A stretch of DNA of 64,000 nt from Ailurus styani (lineage: Eukaryota > Chordata > Mammalia > Carnivora > Ailuridae). A program made the translations under genes and the position numbers. Shown in pieces: positions 24,240 to 34,487 of the stretch. The stretch is from contig LNAC01000003.1 in assembly GCA_002007465.1 (NCBI GenBank), positions 11,953,142 to 12,017,141 on the forward strand, given 5' to 3'. The first letter of the stretch is position 1. Each line of letters opens with the position of its first letter. The notes beneath the pieces were generated by a model. That model ran no database searches, was not told the origin of the DNA, and worked only from the letters and a program-made list of their open reading frames with translations.

Positions 24240-24700
24240 GCTCACAACTTCCTGTGAAGCTTCTCTGGTGAAATCTGAGACCGGCCCCAGTAAAAGGGCA
24301 GGGAGAGACTGAAGAAAGAGGCAGGCAGCTCCAGATTCACAGGCGGCAAGCTCATTAAGCCAGGGAACTTATTTAAGAGGCTTGTCTTGGGGGGCCGCAC
24401 AACAGCTAGATCTCTGCATGCACTCACCAGAATCTTAAAAGTTTATACAGAGATCTTAACTGGGCACTCATTACACATGGACCTTAATTCAGTCATACAG
24501 CCAGTCCAGAAAGCACAACACCACATTTCTATCTCAGGGCTCTATCCTTGGAGCAGCTTCTGGGAATAGGGGAGACAAACAGAACACTCATTTCAAAGAC
24601 AGGGGTGGGGCGGGGGGTGGGAGAGCTTCCAACTGCCAGAGGCCAGCTCTAGGGGCCAACCGGCCAGTCACGTCTTTCTAATGCCCTCCTCCAACACTGT
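24240..24700. other. GC- and CpG-richer island, identity unknown
   Basis: A compositional island in AT-rich DNA with several CpGs (ACCGGCC, GGCGGC, GGCCGC, CCGGCC, CACGTC). It includes a G-quadruplex motif at 24602-24621. On the minus strand it reads somewhat like an LTR, with CTTAAATAAG near 24370-24380 as a possible TATA or poly(A) element. I cannot name a family. It could instead be a conserved regulatory element. Confidence 0.3.
24602..24621 (+). other. Canonical G-quadruplex motif
   Basis: GGGGTGGGGCGGGGGGTGGG: four G-runs of at least three with single-base loops, the most stable class of intramolecular G-quadruplex. Confidence 0.75.
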
Positions 24701-25429
24701 AACTCTAAAACACTGTAAGAAGAGGCATATGGGAAAATAAGTATGTCATTGATTGGACAACTGTGAAATATAAAAATTTTCTCCATAGAATAAGATACCT
24801 TATTAAGTACTAAGTGACATCTAGTCCTTCTCCTCCTGTGGCTAATGAGCGTATACATTAATAAGGACACATTAAGGCCCATGCAGCAAAGACATGGTTT
24901 GTTGGCAAAAGATAAAATTCAAGTGGAAAAAAAAAAAGAGTCTCAATGCCATTACACATCAAGTGGTAGTTAACGCTTTTAAACAAGGTCTTTAGAAAAT
25001 AGGCAAGAGTGAATTTTAAGGAAAAAATTTAACCCCAAGAGACTTAGAATCTCGTAATTCTATGAAATCTTGATGTCATAACAGTTCCATTTTTCATGCT
25101 TTGAGAAAATGGACAGCATATTGCAAATTACATTATGTTGTATGTAAGTCAGATTTCACTCACTGTCTTGCATTCTCCCCCAGGTCAGATTAACCAATTG
25201 CCAGCTCTGTAAAGTAGTTGAATTGTGTCAATTTACAGGTGTGGGATTGATTATGCCGTAAAATTGGCCCACTACTCAGGAGAAAATATACAAAACCCTC
25301 CTAACTGAGACAGATATTTGGCTTGGTTACTCTTTTCTCTTTTCTCATGTATGCTACTTAGTCCACTTCCCTGAATTCTCCTAAATTATTACCTTTCAGA
25401 TTACAAGATTAGATTCCAGTTGCCTGTTG
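24701..25429. other. Unassigned sequence
   Basis: About 730 bp with no recognised gene or repeat. Confidence 0.4.
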
Positions 25430-25910
25430 CAGACAGCGCTGGTGGCCTGCCCAACATCCATTGTTCCTTCTCCCCTTCTTCTATACCAATGCACTTTTTT
25501 TTTCAGAGTGTCAATGAGTTCAGTTAAAATGTTCTATCTCTCAGCATTCCCTGGAAGCTAGGATGCCTATTAGCAGAATTCAGGTCAGTAAGATGTAATT
25601 GATTTCTTTGGAGAAGGTATAAGATCTTCCATTTTTTTTCCTTTCTAAGAGGAAGTCCTTTGGTGTTTTGCTCTTGCCCTTAAACAGTGTTTCTTTTTTC
25701 CAGTTCAAAATGTTAATGCAATGGGTGGTGGCATAGCAGACACCTTGTAATCCTAAGAGTTAAATGTTAGGGTGACGAAGAAGGCAGATAGAAAGTCTCT
25801 GGATCTTGCAAAATCTCAAGCAGTTGTACCAATTCTGTACCATCTACTTCGGATTGTTTATTATGTGAGAAAAATGGCCTCTTATCAGTTCATATTCTAC
25901 ATGTCATCTG
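25430..25910 (+). mobile_element. Ancient LTR relic (MaLR/MLT1-like)
   Basis: Plus-strand LTR-like order: 'ggcctgcccaacatccattg', CT-rich middle, 'agcattccctggaagctagg', 'tggtggcatagcagacacct', 'agggtgacgaagaaggcaga', 'tctctggatcttgcaaaatc', 'ttattatgtgagaaaaatgg'. These match the body of an old mammalian LTR known to me. The 3' terminus is lost. Exact family uncertain. Confidence 0.5.
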
Positions 25911-26309
25911 TCACAAAATTAGTGCAATCCCTAACCTGTGTTGTGACCTAACCCTGGACTATTCAGCAAGGCAGGTTATTTCCCATTTTGGGAGCCGCCA
26001 TTGTTGTACACCATTTTCCTGTAATGCACCTCTATTGCTGCGTTACACTGGTTGCTTTCCAGTCACTTGATTTGGCACACATTGGGTGCCTCTCCTTCAA
26101 GCACTGGAAGCTAGGCCAGCCTTCCTAAGAGTTGCCCCATACAAGTGGCCAGGGTCAAGTTTCCTGGAGTGTATGTATTCCATCTGAGTCATGAATGATA
26201 GATCCTGAAAGATTTCAGCCCCTGACTCAGTTGCTTGGTCCTCGCTGCTCTACTCTAGAACTCTAGTTTTATAAATAACCCTTTCATCTGATTGTTTTCT
26301 AGCTGGCAA
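25911..26309. other. Unassigned sequence
   Basis: About 400 bp, slightly less AT-rich than its surroundings, no recognised feature. Confidence 0.35.
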
Positions 26310-26525
26310 GCAGTGGTTCCCAAATTGGAGTGATTCTTCCCTCATGAAAAATTTGGTAATATCTAGAGATACTTTTTGTCATCACAATGATTGAGTGGGT
26401 ATACTTGCTAGTGGCATCTAGTAAGTAAAGGCAGGGGATACTATTAAACATCCTATAATGCACAGAAAGGACAGCTCTCCACACAAGTTTATCTAACATA
26501 AAATGTTAGTGGTGCCACAGTGGAG
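26310..26525 (+). mobile_element. MER5A-like hAT DNA transposon relic
   Basis: Starts 'cagtggttcccaaattggag', continues 'ttggtaatatctagagatac', 'ttgctagtggcatctagtaa', 'ggggatactattaaacatcc', 'tataatgcacagaaaggaca'. A complete-length match to MER5A order, opposite in orientation to the copy at 23155. Confidence 0.8.
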
Positions 26526-26529
26526 ACAG

Positions 26530-26705
26530 TCTGCTCTAGAGCAAGGATTTTAATCCTAGCTGCACTTCAGAATGAAATGGGGAATTTTCAAGTAGTCCCT
26601 ATAACTGGACTCCATCCCCAGAAATTCTAATTTAAGAAACCCTGAAGTGGGCCCACACATATCTGAAAGTGCCCCAATTAACAGCCAAGTCGAGACCTGT
26701 TAAGG
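26530..26705 (+). mobile_element. hAT-Charlie-type MITE relic
   Basis: 'tagctgcacttcagaatgaa', 'ccatccccagaaattctaat' and 'taagaaaccctgaagtgggc' follow the layout of short Charlie-type elements related to MER20/MER58. Family uncertain. Confidence 0.5.
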
Positions 26706-28075
26706 TAGGTACAACCCTTGATTCTGGAGGACAGCCTGTTGGAGAATTGCCCTGGGATGGTGAAAAGAGAGTCTATGCCAGACTCAAGGAAGGAAGCCAA
26801 AAGGTACAGAGAAGTGGGCCAAGAATCACACCCAAGAGGGGGCTTTAGGTGAGAGAATTAACCCCAAGGTAAAAAGCCAAGAGAGTAAGGAAAGGTTGTT
26901 GAAGAAGTTGTGGTATGTGTCAAAAAAACAAGTACAAGAATCAAGATAGACCATCAATAACTTGAAGGTGTTGGAGGATCTTTTAAAATTATTAATGTAT
27001 GTCTACTAACATACCTACATTTGTGATTTATGGTTATTTCTATGGCCATCCAATTGTTCTTTTTCATCCCTGATTTTAAGAGTAGTGCAGATGGATAAAT
27101 GAAAGCAACTGTATGCCAGAATCAAATTTGGACTAAGCCCTTTTTTATTAAAAAATTATTTAATACTCTAGTGCTATACTGCATTAACAATTTTACTAAA
27201 GGTTAAAATTAAGATATTGTGAGCTTAGTGTTAAAAATTTGAACACAGAAATGATGAATGAAAAAACAGAAATTACATAGACTATTAGTCTGTAGAAACA
27301 ACCATCACAGTTTGTTTATTTTTATAAGTGGGGGAACCTAGGACTTTAATGGCACTGAGCAGTATCAAAATGTCTTCTCCAGTTCCATTTTCACATTCTG
27401 ACTCTTAAACAATTCTACCGTTAATATCCCAATATCTGAAATTGGTATAATTGTTTCTAACGGCTTATAACTACCAGCTTTTCATCTCACACACACAAAA
27501 ATGTGAGCTTAATGTCACATTCCTCCAGTGTAATATCAAGTATCACATCTAATGTGACTATAAGATTTTTACCAATGAATCAATGCTCTGAGTCTCTCTA
27601 TGCTCAGGGATTTTTTTTTTTTTTCCAAATTTACAGGAACCTAGTTCAGTTAAGCGCAGGGATTGCTTTTGCAAATTCACAGGGAATATAGTTCAGTTAT
27701 GTTGGTTATATATGGCCAAACTGATCTTAATTTTGCAGTATCTACAGCCTCTATTACATCTTTGACTTCTGTTTAGTTTCATAATTCATTTGAAATATGG
27801 TTAGGAAATGAAAATCTGTGCCTGTAATATTCCACTGCTAATTAAGTAATAGCCAGCTTCTCTCGAGGATGTTTTTCACCAGCAATTGATACATAGAACT
27901 CTGACAGTAAAATGATTAAGTCTAACATTTTGTTTTTCATCTCTATGGGCAATTCATCAACCATCAGAGAAGCCCTGAATGCAACACTGAAAGTTGGCCA
28001 TTTAATCATATTCATTGTATGTTTTCAAAAATATAGATAAAATAGTAAATGAACCACTGATATAAGTAACAAGAG
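26706..28075. other. Unassigned AT-rich sequence
   Basis: About 1.4 kb with no gene or repeat that I can name; T15-type run near 27607-27623. Confidence 0.4.
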
Positions 28076-28101
28076 TATATATATATATAGTATATATTGT
28101 G

Positions 28102-28150
<49 letters not shown>
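28076..28150. repeat. (AT)n microsatellite
   Basis: Nearly pure AT dinucleotides with two short interruptions (TAGTATATATTGTGTATTT). Self-complementary, so prone to cruciform extrusion and length change. Confidence 0.95.
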
Positions 28151-28155
<5 letters not shown>

Positions 28156-29348
28156 CTTCAGTTGCTTTCATATGGTCCAGTAGCTTTTCAGTAATAGTTT
28201 ACCAAAATCTACAGTAAGAAATTCAGTTTTCATTGCAGCCCAGTATACATAAGTAAATCTTTCCAGGAAACTTATCCTCAGAATAATGTATGCAAGGCAC
28301 TCTACTATTTTATATTCTGTAGTAACGCATTTTTTAAAAAGTTCCTGTGACTGATCTGTGAATTTCAACCTGCAGTTTGAAAAGCACTAAGATCAATAAC
28401 AGGAAACTTACAGAATATGAAGGAATATTATTTTTTTAAAGGAAAAAGAGTGAATGATGGAAGTGGGAACTACTAATGTTCAAAAATATAAGAGTTCAAC
28501 ATTTTCTTAATTGTTATAATTCCTTAAAAACTCATTATGAACAAAACACAGTTTTCAATACAACAGAATTATGTTTCAGTGCCCCATAGGGTGATGTTAG
28601 GCCAAGCACTACCTTTTATCTCATTGTTAACGTTCTCCAAATGATCCTGTTTAATTTTCTGATATATTACCAGGTTTGTTTGTTTTTTTACTTTTATTCA
28701 CATAAAAACTCCAAAATTGAAACACTGAAATTCTTTTCCATTCCAACTTTCTATCCTCACTACTTCTAAGTATTGTTAACAAAAGACTAAAACAAACCAG
28801 TTATAACAACGTTCATGAAAAAATATCTTAAGTAACACAACAGGCATATTCTCAATGTGAATTAAGATTCCAACTCACAAAATATATGGCTGAAGAATGC
28901 ATTATCTTTGACACACAAAATGATTATTACACACAAATGTGAGAGGAAAGTTTACTAGTTTGTCTTACTGATAAAAGTATATGTCAAATAATAAACAGCT
29001 ACACCTCACTTCATGTAATTAATATCCTATTGTGACTATTTTAATCAAATGTCAAATATTCACCTGTCTCAGAAAGTGTTCAATAAGTCAGTTGATATTA
29101 CTGAAATTAAATATTAAGATTCTTATGATTTATTTTTCTCTGACTGAATATACGTATACAGATTAACAGTATAACTACTTCCCAAAGAAACTATAATCAA
29201 ATGAACAGCTTAAAATTACACCTATAACTTACTTTATTTAAATTCTCACCTTATCGAATGTTCTGTACATGTTTATGGTGAATTACAAAAACATGCCCTA
29301 AGTGAATTCAGAGCAAAAGAATACTCTTTTTTTTATCACCAGTTTTTA
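28151..29348. other. Unassigned AT-rich sequence
   Basis: About 1.2 kb with no recognised feature. Confidence 0.4.
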
Positions 29349-29396
29349 ACATTCATTTTAATTTATATCAGTACATTCATTTTAATTTATATCAGT
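29349..29396. repeat. Perfect 24-bp tandem duplication
   Basis: ACATTCATTTTAATTTATAT plus CAGT occurs twice head to tail with no mismatch (29349-29372, 29373-29396), so the duplication is recent. Confidence 0.95.
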
Positions 29397-30079
29397 CTTT
29401 TGAGAGCAAAGTACTGCCTATCTTCTGCTTATGAGCCTTTTTTCCTTAGATAGATTCTCTAAGATTTCTACAACTCCGTATCTTTCCACGGATTTATTTT
29501 CAGTTCTTTAAATCCTCCATTCACATTAGGCTATCTCTGCAGGGTGACGCCAGATTATTCAGATCTAAATTATGTTTTAAGAATGGTTCTCTTTAATTAC
29601 TAAGATAAAATATAAGGTGCTATTCAAATTAAGTCCAAGTATTCATCTGCTTTCTTTTTCTATTATAAAACAATTAACTTATTTTTAAACTAAAGAAGAA
29701 TTTTTTTAGGAAGTCAGAATTTATGCATCATAGAGTGCTGTAATTTTAGAGTTGGGCCATTTCCAACTTAGAATTTGTGATGATGACTTACGCAGGAAAA
29801 AGAAATCCCTAGATACGCTTCTTGTCATTCTCACACAGAAATTTAAGAATACGTTTCCCTTTAATTGAGAATTTAATTAGAATAAGCTAAAGGATTAGAA
29901 AGTAGACTAATTTCTTAACAGCAAATACATATTTCAAGCTCTATTCAAGAACAAAGAGAAAATTAGAGTATCCAAAAGCAAAACCAATTATTTGGCACAG
30001 CTCCGAAAATGTTAACTATGCGAATCTATAGAAAGGATGCCACTATTCTCAGGTAATATATTTACATATACTTAAAAAT
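29397..30079. other. Unassigned AT-rich sequence
   Basis: About 680 bp with no recognised feature. Confidence 0.4.
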
Positions 30080-30253
30080 ATTTATAGTCAGATTGCCTGG
30101 GCTCAATCCTGACTGTATTTACCACCTACTAGCTATGAGACCTCAGGCAAGTTACCGAAATTCTTTGTACTTAAGGTTATTTATGTGAAAAGTCAGGATA
30201 ATAGCAGCAGTCTCAGAGTGTGGGGTTGTGAAAATTAAAAATGATAACACATG
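30080..30253 (+). repeat. MIR SINE remnant
   Basis: Clear plus-strand MIR core: 'gattgcctgggctcaatcct', 'accacctactagctatgaga', 'cctcaggcaagttaccgaaa', 'aagtcaggataatagcagca', 'tctcagagtgtggggttgtg'. A young SINE lies at its 3' part. Confidence 0.8.
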
Positions 30254-30478
30254 GGGCGCCTGGGTGGCTCAGTGGGTTAAAGCCGCTGCCTTCGGCTCAG
30301 GTCATGATCCCAGGGTCCTGGGATCGAGGCCCGCATCGGGCTCTCTGCTCGGCAGGGAGCCTGCTTCCTCCTCTCTCCTCTCTCTCTGCCTGCCTCTCTG
30401 CCTACTTGTAATCTCTCTCTCTGTGTCAAATGAATAAATAAAATCTTTAAAAAAAATAAATAAATAAATAAATAAAAT
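30254..30478 (+). mobile_element. Young carnivore tRNA-Lys SINE
   Basis: Full-length copy, GTTAAAGCCGCTGCC variant, with intact A box TGGCTCAGTGG. The tail has grown into AAATA and AAAAT repeats that run into an AT-rich stretch up to about 30590, so no clean target-site duplication can be read. Confidence 0.95.
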
Positions 30479-30590
30479 AAAATAAAATAAAATATATATA
30501 TATTTATATATTTTCAAATATATGCATGTATATATTTGTGAGTGTGCACTATATATTATATATTAAATATATATATATACATGTGCCTTC
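30479..30590. repeat. AT-rich simple repeat grown from a SINE tail
   Basis: AAAAT units pass into TATATAT tracts. Low-complexity. Confidence 0.8.
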
Positions 30591-30956
30591 TTTATTTTGT
30601 TTTTGAAAGAATAATTGACTGCTGGTTAATAAGTTTCAGGTGCTTTCATACTTCAAACTATTTAATTGTGCTCAAGGTAAAAGCTGGTAACCAAGCTGTA
30701 AATTCCACTGGGCTTTAGAAGTAATGATGGTGGCCTTTTCATAACCTTCTACTCTCAACAAGTCCACCTACACAAACATACTGAGTCTGCCTCTGTCATC
30801 ATTTGCTCACTCACAGCTCCAAAGCTGAATTGGGCCCTCCGGGGCTCAAACTGTGATTCCCCAGGGAGTCAATTAGAATTACGTGGCAATTGCAGAGGGC
30901 AACAGCTGGACATGGAATCTTACCTAAGTTAGTGGCAACTGACTTGGCCCTAGCAT
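30591..30956. other. Unassigned sequence
   Basis: About 370 bp, unique-looking, no feature recognised. Confidence 0.4.
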
Positions 30957-30969
30957 TGCCCACATCACT

Positions 30970-31169
30970 TTTTTTTTTAATATTTTTTATTTATTTATTT
31001 GACAGAGAGAGAGAGAGATCACAAGTAGGCAGAGAGGCAGGCAGAGAAAGAGGAGGAAGCAGGCTCCCTACTGAGCAGGGAGCCAGATGCGGGCCTTGAT
31101 CCCAGGATGCTGAGATCATGACCTGAGCCGAAAGCAGAGGCTTTAACCCACTGAGCCACCCAGGCGCCC
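30970..31169 (-). mobile_element. Young carnivore tRNA-Lys SINE
   Basis: Minus-strand full-length copy from the T-rich tail to CCACCCAGGCGCCC. Perfect 13-bp target-site duplication TGCCCACATCACT at 30957-30969 and 31170-31182. Faces the copy at 30254. Confidence 0.97.
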
Positions 31170-31182
31170 TGCCCACATCACT

Positions 31183-31768
31183 CTTATGACTCCTGGCAAA
31201 GTGTAAAGATACACAAGCAATTAAAGACTGCACTTGGAGATGACACTCAGTAGCAACACCAGAGCTGTGCTTTAGCATCTGAAAAACAGAGATGCTATTT
31301 AAAACTTCACCATGGATTTAATTTGATGATTTCTACGCCATGGTAATTCATATGGACAAACCAATCTCAAATCTTAAATGAAAACTACTGAACTGATTAA
31401 AAGAAAAAAAAATTGACTTTCCCATGTCAAATCACAGAAGTTTACTAGTCCAGCAGAGACAAGCATATGTTGCATAGGCTATTTTATGGCCAATTCAATT
31501 TGGTTTTACACATTATCAAGATTACTTTAGTCTGGTTTAAGTTTAAAATTGATGTGTTTGGCATATAACTCTAATAATTTAATGCAATATCGTGAAGGCT
31601 TTACTTCACGTGAAGGCTTTTATTTTATATATTTAGTCAGAAATAATTTATACCAAAACTGAAGCATCCATGACTGATATGATTACAACTTTCAGTTAGA
31701 TAATTACATAAAATGTATATAAATCTCAACTTCATCCATTTCAAAATCAGTTTTCAAAGATGGTGATC
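31183..31768. other. Unassigned AT-rich sequence
   Basis: No gene or repeat recognised. Confidence 0.4.
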
Positions 31769-31829
31769 ACAATGTTCACAATGTTCACAAACAATGTTCA
31801 CAAACGTTGTGAAACAATGTTCACAAACA
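31769..31829. repeat. ACAATGTTCACA minisatellite with an internal inverted unit
   Basis: Four copies of (AC)AATGTTCACA(AA) in about 60 bp. Between the third and fourth the sequence TTCACAAACGTTGTGAA forms a 7-bp inverted repeat. A 60-codon open frame across it is an artefact. Confidence 0.85.
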
Positions 31830-31891
31830 GTAATCTCTTTCCACATTCAAATATCCCCTTATTGGTGATAACTTTCTTCATAATCCTTTTT

Positions 31892-32131
31892 ATTTTTTTA
31901 AGATTTTTTAAAAATAATCAATTTATTTATTTATTTATTTGAGAGAGAGAGAGAGATGATGTGGGGGGAGGAGCAGAAGGGGAGGGAGTGGGGGAGGGAA
32001 AGAAAGGGGGAAAGAATCTCAAGCAGACTCCCCAGCCCCAAGGTGGGGCTCAATTCTATGATCACAAGATCTTGACCTGAGCCAAAACCAAGAGTCTGGA
32101 CACTTAACCAACTCAGCCACTCAGGTGCCCC
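31892..32131 (-). mobile_element. Older carnivore tRNA-Lys SINE
   Basis: Minus-strand older subfamily with an expanded GA/GGGGA body, ending CTCAGCCACTCAGGTGCCCC. Target-site duplication TCATAATCCTTTTTA / TCATTATCCTTTTTA (31877-31891, 32132-32146; one mismatch). Confidence 0.93.
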
Positions 32132-32160
32132 TCATTATCCTTTTTAAAACTGCAGTAACT

Positions 32161-32357
32161 GGGCGCCTGGGTGGCTCAGTGGGTTAAAGCCTCTGCTTTC
32201 GGCTCAGGTCATGATCTCAGCGTCCTGGGATCGAGGCCCGCATCGGGCTCTCTGCTCAGCGGGGATCCTGCTTCCTCCTCTCCCTGTCTCTCTGCCTGCC
32301 TCTCTACCTACTTGTGATCTCTCTCTCTGTGTCAAATAAATAAAATCTTAAAAAAAA
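32161..32357 (+). mobile_element. Young carnivore tRNA-Lys SINE
   Basis: Full-length plus-strand copy with GTTAAAGCCTCTGCT. Perfect 15-bp target-site duplication AAAACTGCAGTAACT at 32146-32160 and 32358-32372. It sits directly beside the right duplication of the older SINE, giving a tail-outward inverted pair. Confidence 0.97.
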
Positions 32358-32394
32358 AAAACTGCAGTAACTCTTTCCATAGCACTTGAAATCA

Positions 32395-32602
32395 CCCACC
32401 TTCTCCTTATTTTTCTTTACTGCACCTACTACCATCTGACACAGTACATATTTTTAGTCATCTACTATCTATCTCCTCCCACTAGAATGTAAACTCAGCA
32501 TAAGCAAGGATCTTTTTGGCATTCTGTCCACTGATATACCCTCAATGCCTAGAACAGTGCCAGTACCTAGAAGGTGATAAATAAATATTTGTGAATGACC
32601 AC
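32395..32602 (+). mobile_element. L2 LINE 3' end
   Basis: 'ctcccactagaatgtaaact', 'cataagcaaggatctttttg', 'ctcaatgcctagaacagtgc' and 'gtgataaataaatatttgtg' reproduce the conserved L2 3' terminus on the plus strand. Confidence 0.85.
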
Positions 32603-32987
32603 TTTCTACAAGCAAAGGATTTTACCTAAATTTAGGCACATGTAAAAAGCAAAATAAAATTAAGCATGTGTGATTTTGGAAGTGTTGAAATTGATAATAA
32701 AAATTTAGCTCAGTAACTGTCTTACTAGGTAAGATGAAGTAAGACCATCCTCCATATTCTCTCCTGATGACTGCAGCTGATGACATGAAGCAGACATTTA
32801 AGGACTCTGAAAAGTAAATAATAACAAGCAAACTGCAGTAGAAGAGAATTAAAGTACCACCAAACAGTAGTGAATCTGCCCTCTTTTCCCCCCCTTTAGT
32901 ATCTTCAAGCTTGAACTCAAGGCAGCAAAAAAATCCCAGACACAGGCATCAGTACAGAACATTAGGAAAAGCCCTCCTGTTCCAGCA
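32603..32987. other. Unassigned sequence
   Basis: About 385 bp with no recognised feature. Confidence 0.4.
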
Positions 32988-33033
32988 TGGAAAATACATT
33001 TATTTTCCAGTGGAAAATACATTTATTTTCCAG
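32988..33033. repeat. Perfect 23-bp tandem duplication of a palindromic unit
   Basis: TGGAAAATACATTTATTTTC plus CAG occurs twice with no mismatch (32988-33010, 33011-33033). Each unit is itself a hairpin-capable TGGAAAAT...ATTTTCCA inverted repeat. Confidence 0.95.
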
Positions 33034-33420
33034 TATACATGGAACATTCATCATAACAGATCATATCCTGGAACATAAAACAAAACTTAATAAATTTATA
33101 AGAATTTATATCATACAAGGTATATTCTTAAGTCAAAGTAGAATTGAACTTGAAATCCATAACAAAAAGCTTAGAAATTTAAAAAGCACACATTCTAAAT
33201 ACCCCATAGATATAAGAAGAAGTCTCAAGGGAAATCAGGAAATATTTTGAACTGAAAAAAACTGAAATGTGACACATCTACACTGGTAGGTTGTAACTAA
33301 ACACTTTTTAGGGAACTTATAGGGAAACATTTTTTAAAAATCAGATGCTTCCAGCATCCAGACTGAGGTGGTGGTTACACAAATCGATACATGTACTACA
33401 TTTCATGGAAATGAAGGCCA
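33034..33420 (+). mobile_element. Old L1 fragment (ORF2 interior, then 3' end)
   Basis: 'acatggaacattcatcataa', 'cagatcatatcctggaacat' and 'gaattgaacttgaaatccat' are typical of the L1 ORF2 region before the reverse transcriptase core. 'ggtggttacacaaatcgata' near 33375 resembles a 3' end, so the copy carries a large internal deletion. The 87-codon open frame 32987-33250 is this L1 relic. Confidence 0.65.
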
Positions 33421-34430
33421 AAAAGTTCAGTTTCAGCCTATGTTAATGTTTAAAATAAATGTAAAAACAGTATTACTTTAAAAATCTTTGTTAATGTATT
33501 TATTCAGTTTAAAAGGAGATATAAGAAATTTATAAATGTAATACATGATCTTAATTCTCTATTCAAACGTTGGCTTTCAAATTACTGACTTTAGAAGCTT
33601 TCTGCAACTCTCACTCCTCTGAGCTTTCCGTCCCTCTAAATGCAGGGATAGTACTACTGTCCACTTCCGCTATGGATGAACAAACCTGACATAAACAGTG
33701 CCCTGTTGAATGAGATTCTACCACATTCTACTACTCAAGAAATTGACTGGAATATTCCCAATTTATCTGAAAACCTTATATTTAAATCATAGCCATTAAG
33801 ACTCACCAACATTTACTTGAGGGAAGACACTATTGTACTATTTTAAAGAAGTTAAAGATTTTTTTTTTTGACAAATGGCTATGAATAACTTTAAATGATA
33901 ACTGCTCAATTTGAAGTTTGTATGGCCATAGGTACGGTATAAATTAGTAAAATATGCTCCTGCTCTAGGAAGAAATGAAACCAATAATAAATAGTTTCAT
34001 CTAGGTGTTTTGTGTATTTTTTTCCTTGCCAAGACATTAGTCTGAAACATAATTATACTTTTATAAATATGTGCTTAGAATTGGGATGAGTTTCTATATG
34101 GATAAGCTAACTGCTTTGCTGTTTTATGGCTTCTCTTTTTCCAGAGCTTCAAAATATGAACGAAAGTCTATTTTTCATTTATTACAAGATTTCTTTCCTT
34201 GACTCTTTAAAGTTTTTTTTTTAATCTTCAATCTTATTAATAATAAATCGAGAAGTATCCTTTAATCTTGATCAAATATTTCAGGTTTTTCTCAATAAAC
34301 CTTCGGGGTTAACATGTGACTTACAGAGTTGAAAATTATGATAAATAATTCCACAAACCTCACTGGTGAACATGAGAGTTAAACGGTCAACTTATTGTAA
34401 ATATGGGCTCAAACATTATTTTAAACTACT
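33421..34430. other. Unassigned AT-rich, repeat-poor sequence
   Basis: About 1 kb with no transposon I can name. Confidence 0.4.
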
Positions 34431-34442
34431 ATTTTTACTCAC

Positions 34443-34477
34443 CCTGGAGCTGAATTTAATACGTACCTCGCCATACT
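34443..34477 (-). other. Candidate 35-nt exon (splice-site signals only)
   Basis: On the minus strand a T-rich stretch ending GATTTTACAG (34478-34487 on the plus strand) is a credible 3' splice site. 35 nt later GGGTGAGT (GTGAGT = plus 34437-34442) is a near-consensus 5' splice site. A second donor-like GAG/GTACGT lies inside, after 11 nt. Two of three reading frames are open. Two CpGs survive in an AT-rich, repeat-poor setting. I recognise no protein. It may be chance. Confidence 0.18.
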
Positions 34478-34487
34478 CTGTAAAATC

